DNA of 42,002 nucleotides from the NCBI GenBank assembly GCA_005881155.1, contig VBHN01000074.1, forward strand, positions 1 to 42,002, read 5' to 3'. This document shows, piece after piece, positions 9,932 to 17,750 of the stretch. The notes below the pieces were generated by a model, which was not told the origin of the DNA, ran no database searches, and saw only the letters and a program-made list of their open reading frames with translations. Every line of letters begins with the position of its first letter. Positions within the stretch are counted from its first letter, which is position 1. This DNA comes from Chloroflexota bacterium. GTDB taxonomy: Bacteria; Chloroflexota; Dormibacteria; Dormibacterales; Dormibacteraceae. The position numbers and the translations under genes were made by a program.

Positions 9932-11106
9932 TCGGTGTCGCGCGCGGCGCGACCGACGTAGCCGGCGGGCGGGTTGGTGAGCTGCTTCAGGCTCAGCGAG
10001 ATCCGGCGCCGGGCCGTGTCCACGCCGATTACCTTGACCTGGACCTCGTCGCCGACCTTGAGGACGTCCTCGGTCTTCTCGACGTGGTCCCAGGACAGCT
10101 CCGAGATGTGGAGCAGGCCTTCGATGCCGGGGACGATCTGCAGGAACGCCCCGTACTTCTTGGTCTTCGTCACCTGTCCGCTGACCACCGAGCCGACCGG
10201 GAGGGAGGCCACGACCTGCTCCCAGGGGTCCTGCTGCAGCTGCCGCAAGGAGAGTGAGATCCGGCTCTGGTCGGCGTCCAGCTTGATGACCTTGACCGCC
10301 ACCTCGTCGCCGACCTGGAGCACATCCGAGACCTTCGAGACGCGGTCCCAGGACAGCTCCGAGATGTGGATGAGGCCGTCGGCGCCGCCGATGTCCACGA
10401 AGGCGCCGTAGGTCGTCAGGCCGGAGACCGTGCCCTTGACGGTGTCGCCCACCCCGAGCCGGCCGAAGAGGTCGTCGCGCCGCCGGGCGCGGTCCTCGTC
10501 CTCGGCGGCCTTCTGGCTGACGATCAGCCGGTTCCGCTTCCGGTTGACCTCCAGGATCTTGACCGGGATCCGCTGGCTGACCAGCTGTTCCAGGTTCCCG
10601 GAGTAGGCGCGCGCGACCTGCGAGGAGGGCAGGAACCCGCGCAGGCCGAGGACGTTGACGATCAGGCCGCCCTTGTTCTGCTCCCGGACCTCGGCCTCCA
10701 TGACCTCGCCGGCGGTCTGCTTGTCGGCCGCGGTGAGCCAGGTCGTCTCCGCCCGCGCCCGGCGCAGGCTGAGGACGACGTTGCCCTCCTCGTTCTCGGA
10801 CTGGAGGACGTAGACCTTGATCTGGTCCCCGGGTTCGAGGTCGATGCTGTCGGCCTCGCCGCGGAAGCCGAGCTCCTTGTTCGAGATCACTCCCTCGGCC
10901 TTGGCCCCGACATCGACCAGGACCTCGTCCGGGTCGACCCGGACCACGACCCCGTCGACGATGTCGCCGTGGTTGAGAGTGCGGAATGCCTCCTCCTCGA
11001 ACTGGAGGTAGTCATCCATGGTCAACATGGGAGAGGACTCGGGCTCCTCACCCACCACCGAGGTGATCTTTTCCTCGGTCAAAAGCGCGCCTGTCTCTTT
11101 CGTCAA
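9910..11106 (-). CDS. rpsA: 30S ribosomal protein S1-like protein, four S1 domains
   Basis: The 398-residue protein consists of four S1 RNA-binding repeats: GDIVDGVVVRVDPDEVLVDVG, the divergent second repeat with GGLIVNVLGLRGFLPSSQ, and two canonical repeats each ending in a GLIHISELSWD or GLLHISELSWD strand. This is the usual shape of S1/RpsA outside proteobacteria. It ends in a strongly acidic tail (DTDYDEEEE). The TTG start is preceded by AGGGGG at 9 nt. It follows panC with a 77-nt gap that contains a possible promoter, and overlaps the convergent membrane-protein gene by 22 nt. Confidence 0.92.
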   Translation of the reverse strand: MTKETGALLTEEKITSVVGEEPESSPMLTMDDYLQFEEEAFRTLNHGDIVDGVVVRVDPDEVLVDVGAKAEGVISNKELGFRGEADSIDLEPGDQIKVYVLQSENEEGNVVLSLRRARAETTWLTAADKQTAGEVMEAEVREQNKGGLIVNVLGLRGFLPSSQVARAYSGNLEQLVSQRIPVKILEVNRKRNRLIVSQKAAEDEDRARRRDDLFGRLGVGDTVKGTVSGLTTYGAFVDIGGADGLIHISELSWDRVSKVSDVLQVGDEVAVKVIKLDADQSRISLSLRQLQQDPWEQVVASLPVGSVVSGQVTKTKKYGAFLQIVPGIEGLLHISELSWDHVEKTEDVLKVGDEVQVKVIGVDTARRRISLSLKQLTNPPAGYVGRAARDTDYDEEEE

Positions 11107-11124
11107 GAGATTGAACCCCCTAAA

Positions 11125-11152
11125 AAAGTATTGGTGTGGTCTTGGTCGTCAG
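11125..11152 (-). promoter_or_regulatory. Possible promoter for the S1 gene
   Basis: In the panC-rpsA gap the minus strand reads CTGACG, 16 nt, TACTTT, followed shortly by the AGGGGG ribosome-binding site and the TTG start. The hexamers match sigma-A boxes only partly. Confidence 0.35.
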
Positions 11153-11183
11153 AAGATTGCCGCCGCCAAAACGAAAGCCAATT

Positions 11184-12032
11184 CTACCCCGAAGGGGAAG
11201 TCTCGAACCGGACGCCCAGCAGATGGTTGTCGATGAGCCGAGTTGACCCGAAGCGCGCCGCCAGCACGGCCAGCCGGCCGGGCGACCGGAAGTCGGCGGG
11301 GTCGACCAGCTCCGCGTAATCCACCTCCGCAAGGGGCTCGGCGGCCAGCTCCCGCTGCAGAATCGGCCTCAGCCGCCCCGGGTCCTCCTCGCCGGCCAGG
11401 CAGGCCTCGTTGGCCCGCGAGAGGGCCCGGCTGAGCACCAGCGCCGCCTTGCGCTCCGCGGCCGACAGGTAGGCGTTGCGCGAGCTCAGGGCCAGGCCGT
11501 CGGGCTCGCGAACGATCGGACAGACCCGGATCGAGATGCCGGTCAAGAGGTCCTCCGCGAGCCTCGTCACCAGCGCCGCCTGCTGGGCGTCCTTCTGGCC
11601 GAAGTAGGCCCGGTCCGGCTGGGCCGCCCAGAAGAGCTTGGTCACCACCGTCGCCACCCCCTCGAAGTGACCCGGACGCCGGGCGCCTTCCAGGACCTCG
11701 TCGAGCTCGCCGACCCGGACCCGCGTCGTCGCGCCGGACGGGTACATCTCCTCCAGCCGCGGCGCGAACACAGCCCCGACGCCCATCCCGTCCAGGGCCT
11801 CCAGGTCTCCGCCGAGGTCCCGCGGGTAGCGGGCGAAGTCCTCGCCGGGACCGAACTGGAGGGGGTTCACGAAGATGCTGACGACGACCCGTTCGTTCTC
11901 GACCGCCGCCGCCCGGACCAGGCTCAGGTGGCCGGCGTGGAGGGCGCCCATGGTCGGGACCAGTCCGACCGAGAGCCCGTCTCGCCGCCAGCCCGCCACC
12001 AGGTCGCGCAGCAGCGCGGTGGTGGCCACCAC
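11184..12032 (-). CDS. panC: Pantoate-beta-alanine ligase
   Basis: PanC joins pantoate and beta-alanine with ATP to make pantothenate. The nucleotidyltransferase motif HxGH appears as LVPTMGALHAGHLSLVR, followed by NPLQFGPGEDFARYPR, FGQKDAQQ and SSRNAYLS, all typical positions. The track ORF starts at 12155 inside panB; homology begins at VVATTALLRDLVAGW, so GTG at 12032 (or 12029) is preferred, giving about 282 residues, the usual length. The start lies 13 nt after the panB stop. It is the third pantothenate-associated gene of the minus-strand run. Confidence 0.95.
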   Translation of the reverse strand: MVATTALLRDLVAGWRRDGLSVGLVPTMGALHAGHLSLVRAAAVENERVVVSIFVNPLQFGPGEDFARYPRDLGGDLEALDGMGVGAVFAPRLEEMYPSGATTRVRVGELDEVLEGARRPGHFEGVATVVTKLFWAAQPDRAYFGQKDAQQAALVTRLAEDLLTGISIRVCPIVREPDGLALSSRNAYLSAAERKAALVLSRALSRANEACLAGEEDPGRLRPILQRELAAEPLAEVDYAELVDPADFRSPGRLAVLAARFGSTRLIDNHLLGVRFETSPSG

Positions 12033-12045
12033 CAGCGGCCGTCTG

Positions 12046-12897
12046 CTAGCGACCGCCGTACTTGACCTCTGGGTTGGCCTCTCCGACGACCTCGAGCGAG
12101 CCCGAGTAGCTGTGCTCGGCGTCCGGGAAAACGCCCTCGGCCACCTCCGCGGCATAGCGGCGGGCAGCCTCGACCACCTGCTCCCCGAGGTTCGCGTAGG
12201 CCTTGACGAAGCGCGGCTTGCGGCCGGTGGTCAGGCCCAGCAGGTCGTGGACGACGAGCACCTGGCCGTCGCAGCCCGGTCCGGCGCCGATCCCGATGGT
12301 GGGGACGGCCAGGGCCGCGGTGATCTTGCTGGCGAGCGGAGAGGGGATTCCCTCGAGCACGATGCTGAACGCCCCCGCCGCTTCCAGCTCACGGGCGTCC
12401 TCGAGGATCCGGGCCGCGACCTTGGGGTCCTTGCCCTGGACCTTGAAGCCGCCCAGCCGGTTCACGCTCTGCGGCGTCAGACCGACGTGGCCCATGACCG
12501 GGATTCCGGCCTCGGTCAGCCGGCGGGTCGCCTCGACCGCGGTCGGCCCGCCGCCCTCCAGCTTCACCGCGTGCATCCCCGCCTCCTTGAGCAGGCGGCC
12601 GCCGTTGTGGACCGCCTCCTCGACCGAGGCCTGGTAGGAGAGGAAGGGCAGGTCACCGACCAGCAAGGCGTTGCTCGCGCCGCGCGACACGGCCCGGCCG
12701 AGCATGACCAGCTCGTCCATCGTGATCGGCAGGGTGGTCGGGTGGCCGAGCATCACCATGCCCGCCGAGTCGCCGACCAACAGGACCGGGATCTCGGCCG
12801 CGTCGAGAAGGCGCGCCGTCGTGTAGTCGTAGGCGGTCAGCATCGCGAATCGCCTGCCCTCGGCCTTGAACCGCTGCAGGTCCAGCACTGTCGTCAT
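12046..12897 (-). CDS. panB: 3-methyl-2-oxobutanoate hydroxymethyltransferase
   Basis: PanB transfers a hydroxymethyl group from methylene-THF to 2-oxoisovalerate to give ketopantoate. The (beta/alpha)8 enzyme is recognised by MLTAYDYTTARLLD, VGDSAGMVMLGHPTT, the VKLEGG segment and GIGAGPGCDGQVLV. The ATG at 12897 has GGAGGT 7 nt upstream, so the GTG nine bases earlier used by the track is not needed; the product is 283 residues. It lies between the DUF2520 gene and panC. Confidence 0.96.
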   Translation of the reverse strand: MTTVLDLQRFKAEGRRFAMLTAYDYTTARLLDAAEIPVLLVGDSAGMVMLGHPTTLPITMDELVMLGRAVSRGASNALLVGDLPFLSYQASVEEAVHNGGRLLKEAGMHAVKLEGGGPTAVEATRRLTEAGIPVMGHVGLTPQSVNRLGGFKVQGKDPKVAARILEDARELEAAGAFSIVLEGIPSPLASKITAALAVPTIGIGAGPGCDGQVLVVHDLLGLTTGRKPRFVKAYANLGEQVVEAARRYAAEVAEGVFPDAEHSYSGSLEVVGEANPEVKYGGR

Positions 12898-12922
12898 CGA
12901 AACCACCTCCGGTCGCTGCCGG

Positions 12923-13726
12923 CTAGCCGGTCAGCGCCACTTTGATCTCGTCCCCTTTCGCCGGCTCGAGTCCCGCCTCCAGCGCCAGCTCCAGGGTCGC
13001 CATCCCGAGAATACGGTAAACGCGGGCCGCTTCTTCCAATCCGTGCTTCTCGAGCTCTTCCAGGTGACGCCGCACGGTGGCCGGGTCGCCGCGCCGGATG
13101 GGGCCGATGAGGGCGCCCGTCAGCCCCTCCGCGGCCAGGTTCTTGACCACGCCCGAGACCAGCGGGAGCAGCGCCGCCAGGGCCTCCTCCCGGGTCCAGC
13201 CCAATGACTGCAGGATGCCGGCCGAGCGGCCGAGCAGGCCGATCAGCAGGTTCGAGCCCAGCACCGCCGCCACGTGGTAGAGGGCGCGCTGCTCGTCGGG
13301 CACGCGCCGAGGCACGCCGCCCAGGTCACGGGCCAGCTGGAAGAGACGGTCGGCGAGCGCCTCATCGGAGGCGTCGATCCCGATCAGCGAGCCCTCGAAC
13401 GCCGCCGGCGGCCGTTCGAAGGGAAAGGACTGGAAGGGATGGAAGGAGCCGACCACACGCCCCGCCTCGCGGGCCTCGGCCAGGGCGGCCAGGGGAAGCG
13501 ACCCGCTGACGTGCACGATCCGCGCGCCCGGCGGCAGGCTGCGGGCGAGCGCGGCGCCGACCGCGGGCACGGCCGGGTCGGAGACGGCGACGAAGGCGAC
13601 CTGGACCGCCGGCGCCGAGGCAGGCAGCCGGCGAGCCGCGACCAGCTCGGTACGGTGGCCCGCCGCGGCCAGGGCACGGGCCAGCGAGCGCCCGAGGCGG
13701 CCGCGGCCGGCGACGAGGAGGTCGAT
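12923..13726 (-). CDS. Rossmann-like / DUF2520 oxidoreductase-like protein
   Basis: The protein begins IDLLVAGRGRLGRSLARALAAAGH, a dinucleotide-binding GxGxxG fold, and continues into the helical DUF2520 domain (SFHPFQSFP, HVAAVLGSNLLIGLLG, PIRRGDPATVRRHLEEL). The architecture resembles PanE/ProC-type reductases. The track starts at an internal GTG and loses the Rossmann N-terminus; extending upstream, the frame is open directly to the ftsH stop and no ATG, GTG or TTG precedes the GxGxxG motif. The only codon positioned as a start is ATC at 13726, immediately after the ftsH TAG. Next to panB and panC it is a candidate ketopantoate reductase, which is inference. Confidence 0.82.
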   Translation of the reverse strand: MDLLVAGRGRLGRSLARALAAAGHRTELVAARRLPASAPAVQVAFVAVSDPAVPAVGAALARSLPPGARIVHVSGSLPLAALAEAREAGRVVGSFHPFQSFPFERPPAAFEGSLIGIDASDEALADRLFQLARDLGGVPRRVPDEQRALYHVAAVLGSNLLIGLLGRSAGILQSLGWTREEALAALLPLVSGVVKNLAAEGLTGALIGPIRRGDPATVRRHLEELEKHGLEEAARVYRILGMATLELALEAGLEPAKGDEIKVALTG

Positions 13727-15571
13727 CTAGCTGGCGGTCGAGCGGGAGGCCGCCGCAGCCGCCGGCGGCTCCTGGGCCAGCAGCCGGTCGAACTCGGCGG
13801 CGTCGATGGTCTCCACGTTCTTGAGATGCTCGGAGATCAGCTCCAGGTGCCCGCGCCGCTCGGTGAGGATCCGCTTGGCGGTCTCGTAGCCGTCGCTGAC
13901 CAACCCCCGGACCTCCTCGTCGATGAGGGCGGCGATCTCCTCCGAGTAGTTGCGCTGCTCACCGAGATCGCGGCCCAGGAAGACCATCTCCTGCTTGACG
14001 CCCATGGCGACGGTGCCGAGCTTCTCGCTCATGCCCCACTGCGTCACCATCCGGCGGGCGGTGTCGGTGACGCGCTGGATGTCGTCGGAGGCGCCCGAGG
14101 TGATGTCGCCGAAGATGATCGCCTCGGCGGCGCGGCCGCCCATGGTGCCGGCGAGCTGGTCGACCAGCTGGGAGCGGGAGATCAGGTAGCGATCCTCCTC
14201 GGGCAGGCTCATCGTCCAGCCCAGGGCCATGCCCCGGGAGACGATCGAGATCTTGTGCACGGGGTCGCAGTTGGGGAGCGACTTCATGACCAGGGCGTGG
14301 CCGACCTCGTGGTAGGCGATGATCGACTTTTCGTGCTCCGAGATGCGCCGGCTCTTCTTCTCGGGTCCGGCGATGACGCGGGCGATCGACTCCTCCAGCT
14401 CGTCCATCCCGATGACCTTCTTGTTGGCGCGCGCGGCCAGGATGGCGGCCTCGTTGATGAGGTTGGAGAGGTCGGCGCCGCTGAACCCGGGCGTCTGCCG
14501 GGCCAGCACGTCGAGGTCGACGGTGGTGTCGAGCGGCTTGTTTCGGGCGTGCACGTCCAGGATCGCCCGGCGGCCCTTGATGTCGGGCCGGTCGAGCGTG
14601 ACGTGGCGGTCGAAGCGGCCCGGGCGCAGCAGCGCGGGATCGAGGACGTCGGGCCGGTTGGTGGCCGCGATCACGATGACGTGGGTGTTGGTGTCGAAGC
14701 CATCCATCTCGACCAAGAGCTGGTTCAGGGTCTGCTCGCGCTCGTCATGGCCGCCGCCCAGGCCGGCGCCGCGCTGGCGGCCGACGGCGTCGATCTCGTC
14801 GACGAAGACGATGCAGGGAGAGTTCTTCTTGGCCTGGTCGAAGAGGTCGCGGACGCGACTGGCGCCGACGCCGACGAACATCTCGACGAACTCGGAGCCC
14901 GAGATCGAGAAGAAGGGAACGCCGGCCTCGCCGGCGACCGCCTTGGAGAGCAGGGTCTTGCCGGTTCCGGGCGGGCCGACCAGCAGCACGCCCTTGGGGA
15001 TGCGCGCGCCCAGGGCGACGAACTTCTCGGGGTACTTGAGGAACTCCACGATCTCGGTGAGCTCCTGCTTGGCCTCCTCCACCCCGGCCACGTCAGAGAA
15101 GGTGATCGCCGGCTTGTCGCCGGCGATCAGCCGCGCCCGGCTGCGGCCGAAAGACATGGCCTGGTTGTTCCCGCTCTGGGTCTGCCGAAGGATGTAGTAC
15201 ATGAAGCCGCCGATCAGGAGCAGCAGGATCAGGTTCGGCACCAGCACCTGCAGCCAGTAGGTGCTGGAGTTGGCGCTCTCGTAGGTGACGTCCACTCCGT
15301 CGTTCTTGGCCAGGTCGGACGCCAGCTGCTCGGTGTTGTCGGGCAGGTGCACGGCGTGCTTGTTGCCGTTCAGCTCGGTGACCTCGCCGTCGCTGCCCTT
15401 GATAACCAGCGACTTGACCTGGTGGTCGCCGGCCCGGTTGACGAGCTGCGAGTAGGTCCAGTCGTTGGACTTCTGCTGCGATTCGATCCCCTGCCAGGTG
15501 ATCCAGAAGACGACCCCGAGGACGAGAACGAGAGCGAAATAGAAGAGGCTGGAGCGGGGGACGCGAATCAC
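13727..15571 (-). CDS. ftsH: ATP-dependent zinc metalloprotease FtsH
   Basis: The 614-residue membrane protease has an N-terminal transmembrane helix ([17 protein letters not shown]), an extracytoplasmic segment, a second helix ([19 protein letters not shown]), an AAA+ domain with GPPGTGKT near residue 200 and the second region of homology, and the zinc-binding HEVGH near residue 420. It degrades membrane and regulatory proteins. The GTG start follows the tilS stop with no spacer (TAA then GTG), with AAGGAG 12 nt upstream inside tilS. The downstream DUF2520 frame continues directly after its TAG stop. Confidence 0.97.
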   Translation of the reverse strand: MIRVPRSSLFYFALVLVLGVVFWITWQGIESQQKSNDWTYSQLVNRAGDHQVKSLVIKGSDGEVTELNGNKHAVHLPDNTEQLASDLAKNDGVDVTYESANSSTYWLQVLVPNLILLLLIGGFMYYILRQTQSGNNQAMSFGRSRARLIAGDKPAITFSDVAGVEEAKQELTEIVEFLKYPEKFVALGARIPKGVLLVGPPGTGKTLLSKAVAGEAGVPFFSISGSEFVEMFVGVGASRVRDLFDQAKKNSPCIVFVDEIDAVGRQRGAGLGGGHDEREQTLNQLLVEMDGFDTNTHVIVIAATNRPDVLDPALLRPGRFDRHVTLDRPDIKGRRAILDVHARNKPLDTTVDLDVLARQTPGFSGADLSNLINEAAILAARANKKVIGMDELEESIARVIAGPEKKSRRISEHEKSIIAYHEVGHALVMKSLPNCDPVHKISIVSRGMALGWTMSLPEEDRYLISRSQLVDQLAGTMGGRAAEAIIFGDITSGASDDIQRVTDTARRMVTQWGMSEKLGTVAMGVKQEMVFLGRDLGEQRNYSEEIAALIDEEVRGLVSDGYETAKRILTERRGHLELISEHLKNVETIDAAEFDRLLAQEPPAAAAASRSTAS

Positions 15572-16855
15572 TTAGGAAAAGAACTCCTTGAGTTGGTGGC
15601 TCGATTCTAGCAGGGGCCTTGCGACCCCCACCATCTCGGCGTGGATGGACGGACCGCCGCCGCTGACGGCCCAGCGAGCGTCGATTGCAACCCCTGGGAC
15701 CCAGGCCAGATCACCGTCCGCGAAGACCAGCGGCAGCTGGTCGCGGAGGTGCCGGGGCACGTGCGCGTCGACCAGGATGTCCTGCAGCTTGCGGGTCCTG
15801 CCGGCGGGCAGGGGACGCATGCGAAGGCCCGGGCGGCGGGTGCCGAGGCGGAGCCGGGCGCCGGGCCGGAGGTGAGCGGCGGCGGGATCCGCGCAGCCGG
15901 CGCAGGGCCGGGTGCGGAGGATGGCGGCCGGGCCGGGCGAAGGCTGGGCGCGGGTCATGTCCAGGGAGTGATACCCACGCCGGACACGAATCGATCCAGG
16001 AAGGTCGAGCGAGTCCCCGGGCCGTCCCTCGCGGACGAGCCGGTCCAGGGCCCGGAGCTGCCGCCGGTCGAGCCCGGGTGCGCGCCCGGAGGCGACAGCA
16101 TGGAGGCGGCGGAAGGCCTCGGCCCGCAGCGCCGGGGAGGCGTCTTCGAGGACTTCGAGGTCGGCCTGCCGGGCGCCCTCCCCCAGCAGCCGTCCGGCCT
16201 CGGTCTCGAGTACGGCCTGCAGCCGGGCCGCGCGCCGGGCGGCGGCGTGGAGGTGGCGGGTCAGCCCCGGGCGGTCGGACTCCAGCCGCGGCAGCAGGTC
16301 GAGACGGACGCGCACCCGCGCGAATCGGCGGTCGCCGTTGGAAGGGTCTCGCAGGGACTCCGCACCCCGGGCGGCGAGGAAGGCCTCGACCTCCTCGTGC
16401 CAGACGCCGAGCAGCGGCCGGACGATCGGGCCCCGCCGCTCCGGCATGCCCCGCATGCCAGCCAGGCCCGCCCCCCGGAGAAGATGCAGCACGACCCCCT
16501 CGACGAGATCGTCCGCGGTGTGGCCGAGAGCCATCGTGGCCAGCCGGCTGCCGGCCAGGGCGGTCTCGAAGAAGCGGTAGCGCGCCGCCCGGGCGGCGGC
16601 CTGCAGTGAGCCCCTGGCCAGCGCTTCGCGCCGCCGTGCGCTGACCAGCTCGACGCCTAGGTTCAGGCAGAAGTCCGCCACCTTGGCCGCCTCGGCCTCG
16701 GACCCGGGCCTCAACGCGTGGTCGAAGTGGGCGGCTTTGACTGGCACGCCGGCTTCCAGGAGCCCGAGCAGGAGCGCGGTCGAGTCGGGACCGCCGGAGA
16801 GGGCCACCAGCATTCCTGCGCGATCGACGAGCGGAGAGGTGCGCAGGCTCTCCAC
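15572..16855 (-). CDS. tilS: tRNA(Ile)-lysidine synthase
   Basis: TilS converts C34 of the CAU-anticodon tRNA-Ile to lysidine so that it reads AUA. The N-type ATPase P-loop appears as LVALSGGPDSTALL, followed by HFDHALRPGSEAEA and LGHTADDLVEGVVLHLLRG, and the C-terminal TilS substrate-binding domains. The track ORF starts within the upstream tRNA gene (its first 22 residues are tRNA read as protein); GTG at 16855 gives 427 residues and lies only 5 nt after the tRNA CCA end. The usual downstream hpt gene is missing and ftsH follows directly. Confidence 0.94.
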   Translation of the reverse strand: MESLRTSPLVDRAGMLVALSGGPDSTALLLGLLEAGVPVKAAHFDHALRPGSEAEAAKVADFCLNLGVELVSARRREALARGSLQAAARAARYRFFETALAGSRLATMALGHTADDLVEGVVLHLLRGAGLAGMRGMPERRGPIVRPLLGVWHEEVEAFLAARGAESLRDPSNGDRRFARVRVRLDLLPRLESDRPGLTRHLHAAARRAARLQAVLETEAGRLLGEGARQADLEVLEDASPALRAEAFRRLHAVASGRAPGLDRRQLRALDRLVREGRPGDSLDLPGSIRVRRGYHSLDMTRAQPSPGPAAILRTRPCAGCADPAAAHLRPGARLRLGTRRPGLRMRPLPAGRTRKLQDILVDAHVPRHLRDQLPLVFADGDLAWVPGVAIDARWAVSGGGPSIHAEMVGVARPLLESSHQLKEFFS

Positions 16856-16860
16856 GAGGG

Positions 16861-16935
16861 TGGTGGCGGTGGGTGGGTTCGAACCACCGACAACACGATT
16901 ATGAGTCGTGTGCTCTACCACTGAGCTACACCGCC
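16861..16935 (-). tRNA. tRNA with CAU anticodon, probably elongator tRNA-Met
   Basis: The minus strand folds as a full cloverleaf: acceptor GGCGGTG/CACCGCC, D-arm GCTC/GAGC, anticodon stem CACGA/TCGTG with loop CTCATAA, T-arm GGTGG-TTCGAAC-CCACC, discriminator A and an encoded CCA. The anticodon is CAU. The GGCGGTG acceptor resembles elongator tRNA-Met of other Gram-positives, but CAU is also the anticodon of the TilS substrate tRNA-Ile2, and tilS lies 5 nt downstream. Elongator Met is preferred; the identity is not certain. Confidence 0.93.
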
Positions 16936-16949
16936 GCGAGCCCGGAAGA

Positions 16950-17033
16950 CTACCTCGAAGGGGTGGCGTGTGCCTTCAGCTTGCGTTTCTTGGCCCGGTG
17001 CTTCGCGATCGCGACCCGCTTGCGCTTGTTCAC
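16950..17033 (-). CDS. Very small basic protein, possible ribosomal protein
   Basis: A 27-codon ORF, below the track cut-off, starts at GTG 17033 and reads VNKRKRVAIAKHRAKKRKLK then AHATPSR. GAAGGAG ends 8 nt before the start, the best Shine-Dalgarno in this neighbourhood, and the frame ends 14 nt before the tRNA. About half of the residues are Lys, Arg or His. Size and composition resemble the tiny extra ribosomal proteins of some phyla (bS22, bTHX, bL37 types), but I cannot assign it to any of them. Confidence 0.65.
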   Translation of the reverse strand: MNKRKRVAIAKHRAKKRKLKAHATPSR

Positions 17034-17055
17034 CCTGACGTCTCCTTCTCCTCCC

Positions 17056-17092
17056 GCATAAAAGACAAGAGGAGCCGGCACGCCAGCTCCTC
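17056..17092 (-). terminator. Rho-independent terminator after tRNA-fMet
   Basis: On the minus strand GAGGAGC and GCTCCTC form a 7-bp stem that extends inward through TGGC/GCCG, and is followed by TTGTCTTTT. It begins 16 nt after the tRNA-fMet CCA. It also sits just ahead of the small basic ORF, so partial read-through or an unseen promoter must serve that gene. Confidence 0.85.
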
Positions 17093-17107
17093 CAAATCAA
17101 CTCAGTT

Positions 17108-17182
17108 TGGTTGCGGAGCTTGGATTCGAACCAAGGACCTTCGGGTTATGAGCCCGACGAGCTGCCGCTGCTCCACTCCGCG
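17108..17182 (-). tRNA. Initiator tRNA-fMet (CAU)
   Basis: The minus strand gives acceptor CGCGGAG/CTCCGCA with the C1:A72 mismatch that marks bacterial initiator tRNAs, D-arm GAGC/GCTC, anticodon stem TCGGG/CCCGA containing the three consecutive G:C pairs of initiators, loop CTCATAA, T-arm CTTGG-TTCGAAT-CCAAG, discriminator A and encoded CCA. Length is 75 nt including CCA. A consensus TATAAT lies just upstream and a strong terminator just downstream. Confidence 0.97.
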
Positions 17183-17188
17183 GGAAGC

Positions 17189-17194
17189 ATTATA
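17189..17194 (-). promoter_or_regulatory. -10 box of the tRNA-fMet promoter
   Basis: A perfect TATAAT on the minus strand ends 6 nt before the first base of the mature tRNA-fMet, inside the 27-nt gap after the S1-domain gene. No good -35 is seen at 17 nt. Transcription from it would start at or within a base or two of the mature tRNA 5' end. Confidence 0.6.
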
Positions 17195-17209
17195 CCCAGC
17201 CTGGCAGCT

Positions 17210-17710
17210 CTACTTGTAGCGGCCGCCCCGCTTGGCTTCGAGGTTCCGCTTGACGTCCAGCAGCCGCTCCTCGCTGGACTTCATGAACTTGGAGAGCTTT
17301 TCTTCGAAGAGCGGATCGGCCCCCTCCGGGAGGACCTTGTCGCGCCGCCCGCGGCGCCATTTCGGGAGCACGGCGGCCGGGGCCTCGCGCGTCTGCTTGA
17401 GGGAGAGGTCGTACTTCCCGTTGGCCGGATTGACCTGGAGGACCTTGACCTTGACCCGCTCGTTGAGCTTCAGGTGGTCGCGCACGTCGCGGACGTACTC
17501 GTAGGCGATCTCGGAGATGTGGATCAGGCCGGTCTGGCCGCCGTCAAGGTTGACGAAGGCGCCGAAGTGGGTGATCCCGGTCACGGTGCCGTCGGCGGTT
17601 TGGCCGACCAGCTCGGCGGGCGCGGCGGCGACGCCGGTGGGCGTGGAGCCGTTCGAGGAAGAACCGTTGGAGCTTTCCGGGTGGGTCTCCGGGAGCACCA
17701 GGTCAGCCAA
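17210..17710 (-). CDS. yabR: S1 RNA-binding domain protein (YabR-like)
   Basis: The 166-residue protein has a Ser/Asn-rich N-terminal linker (residues 1-30), one S1 domain (VGQTADGTVTGITHFGAFVNL, then GLIHISEIA, ending YDLSLKQ at about 110), and a basic C-terminal tail. Position between divIC and tRNA-Met/tilS matches yabR of Bacillus subtilis, a general RNA-binding protein of unknown precise role. The TTG start at 17710 lies at the centre of a perfect palindrome and has no clear Shine-Dalgarno; a start further in is possible because the S1 domain begins about 30 residues downstream. Confidence 0.85.
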   Translation of the reverse strand: MADLVLPETHPESSNGSSSNGSTPTGVAAAPAELVGQTADGTVTGITHFGAFVNLDGGQTGLIHISEIAYEYVRDVRDHLKLNERVKVKVLQVNPANGKYDLSLKQTREAPAAVLPKWRRGRRDKVLPEGADPLFEEKLSKFMKSSEERLLDVKRNLEAKRGGRYK

Positions 17711-17719
17711 TGGCTGACC
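17701..17719. promoter_or_regulatory. Palindrome centred on the S1-gene start codon
   Basis: GGTCAGCCA and TGGCTGACC are perfect 9-bp arms around one base, and the TTG start codon of the S1-domain gene occupies the centre. In mRNA this would be a tight hairpin that hides the start codon; in DNA it could be a protein site. A hairpin with so small a loop would open by a base pair or two at the tip. Confidence 0.5.
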
Positions 17720-17750
17720 GTCGGCCTGCGGCGGCCGTTCCGTCAGCGTC

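Noticed and set aside
16856-16921. N-terminal extension of TilS (MVEHTTHNRVVGGSNPP...)
   Set aside because: These codons are the tRNA gene read as protein, a familiar artefact next to tRNAs.
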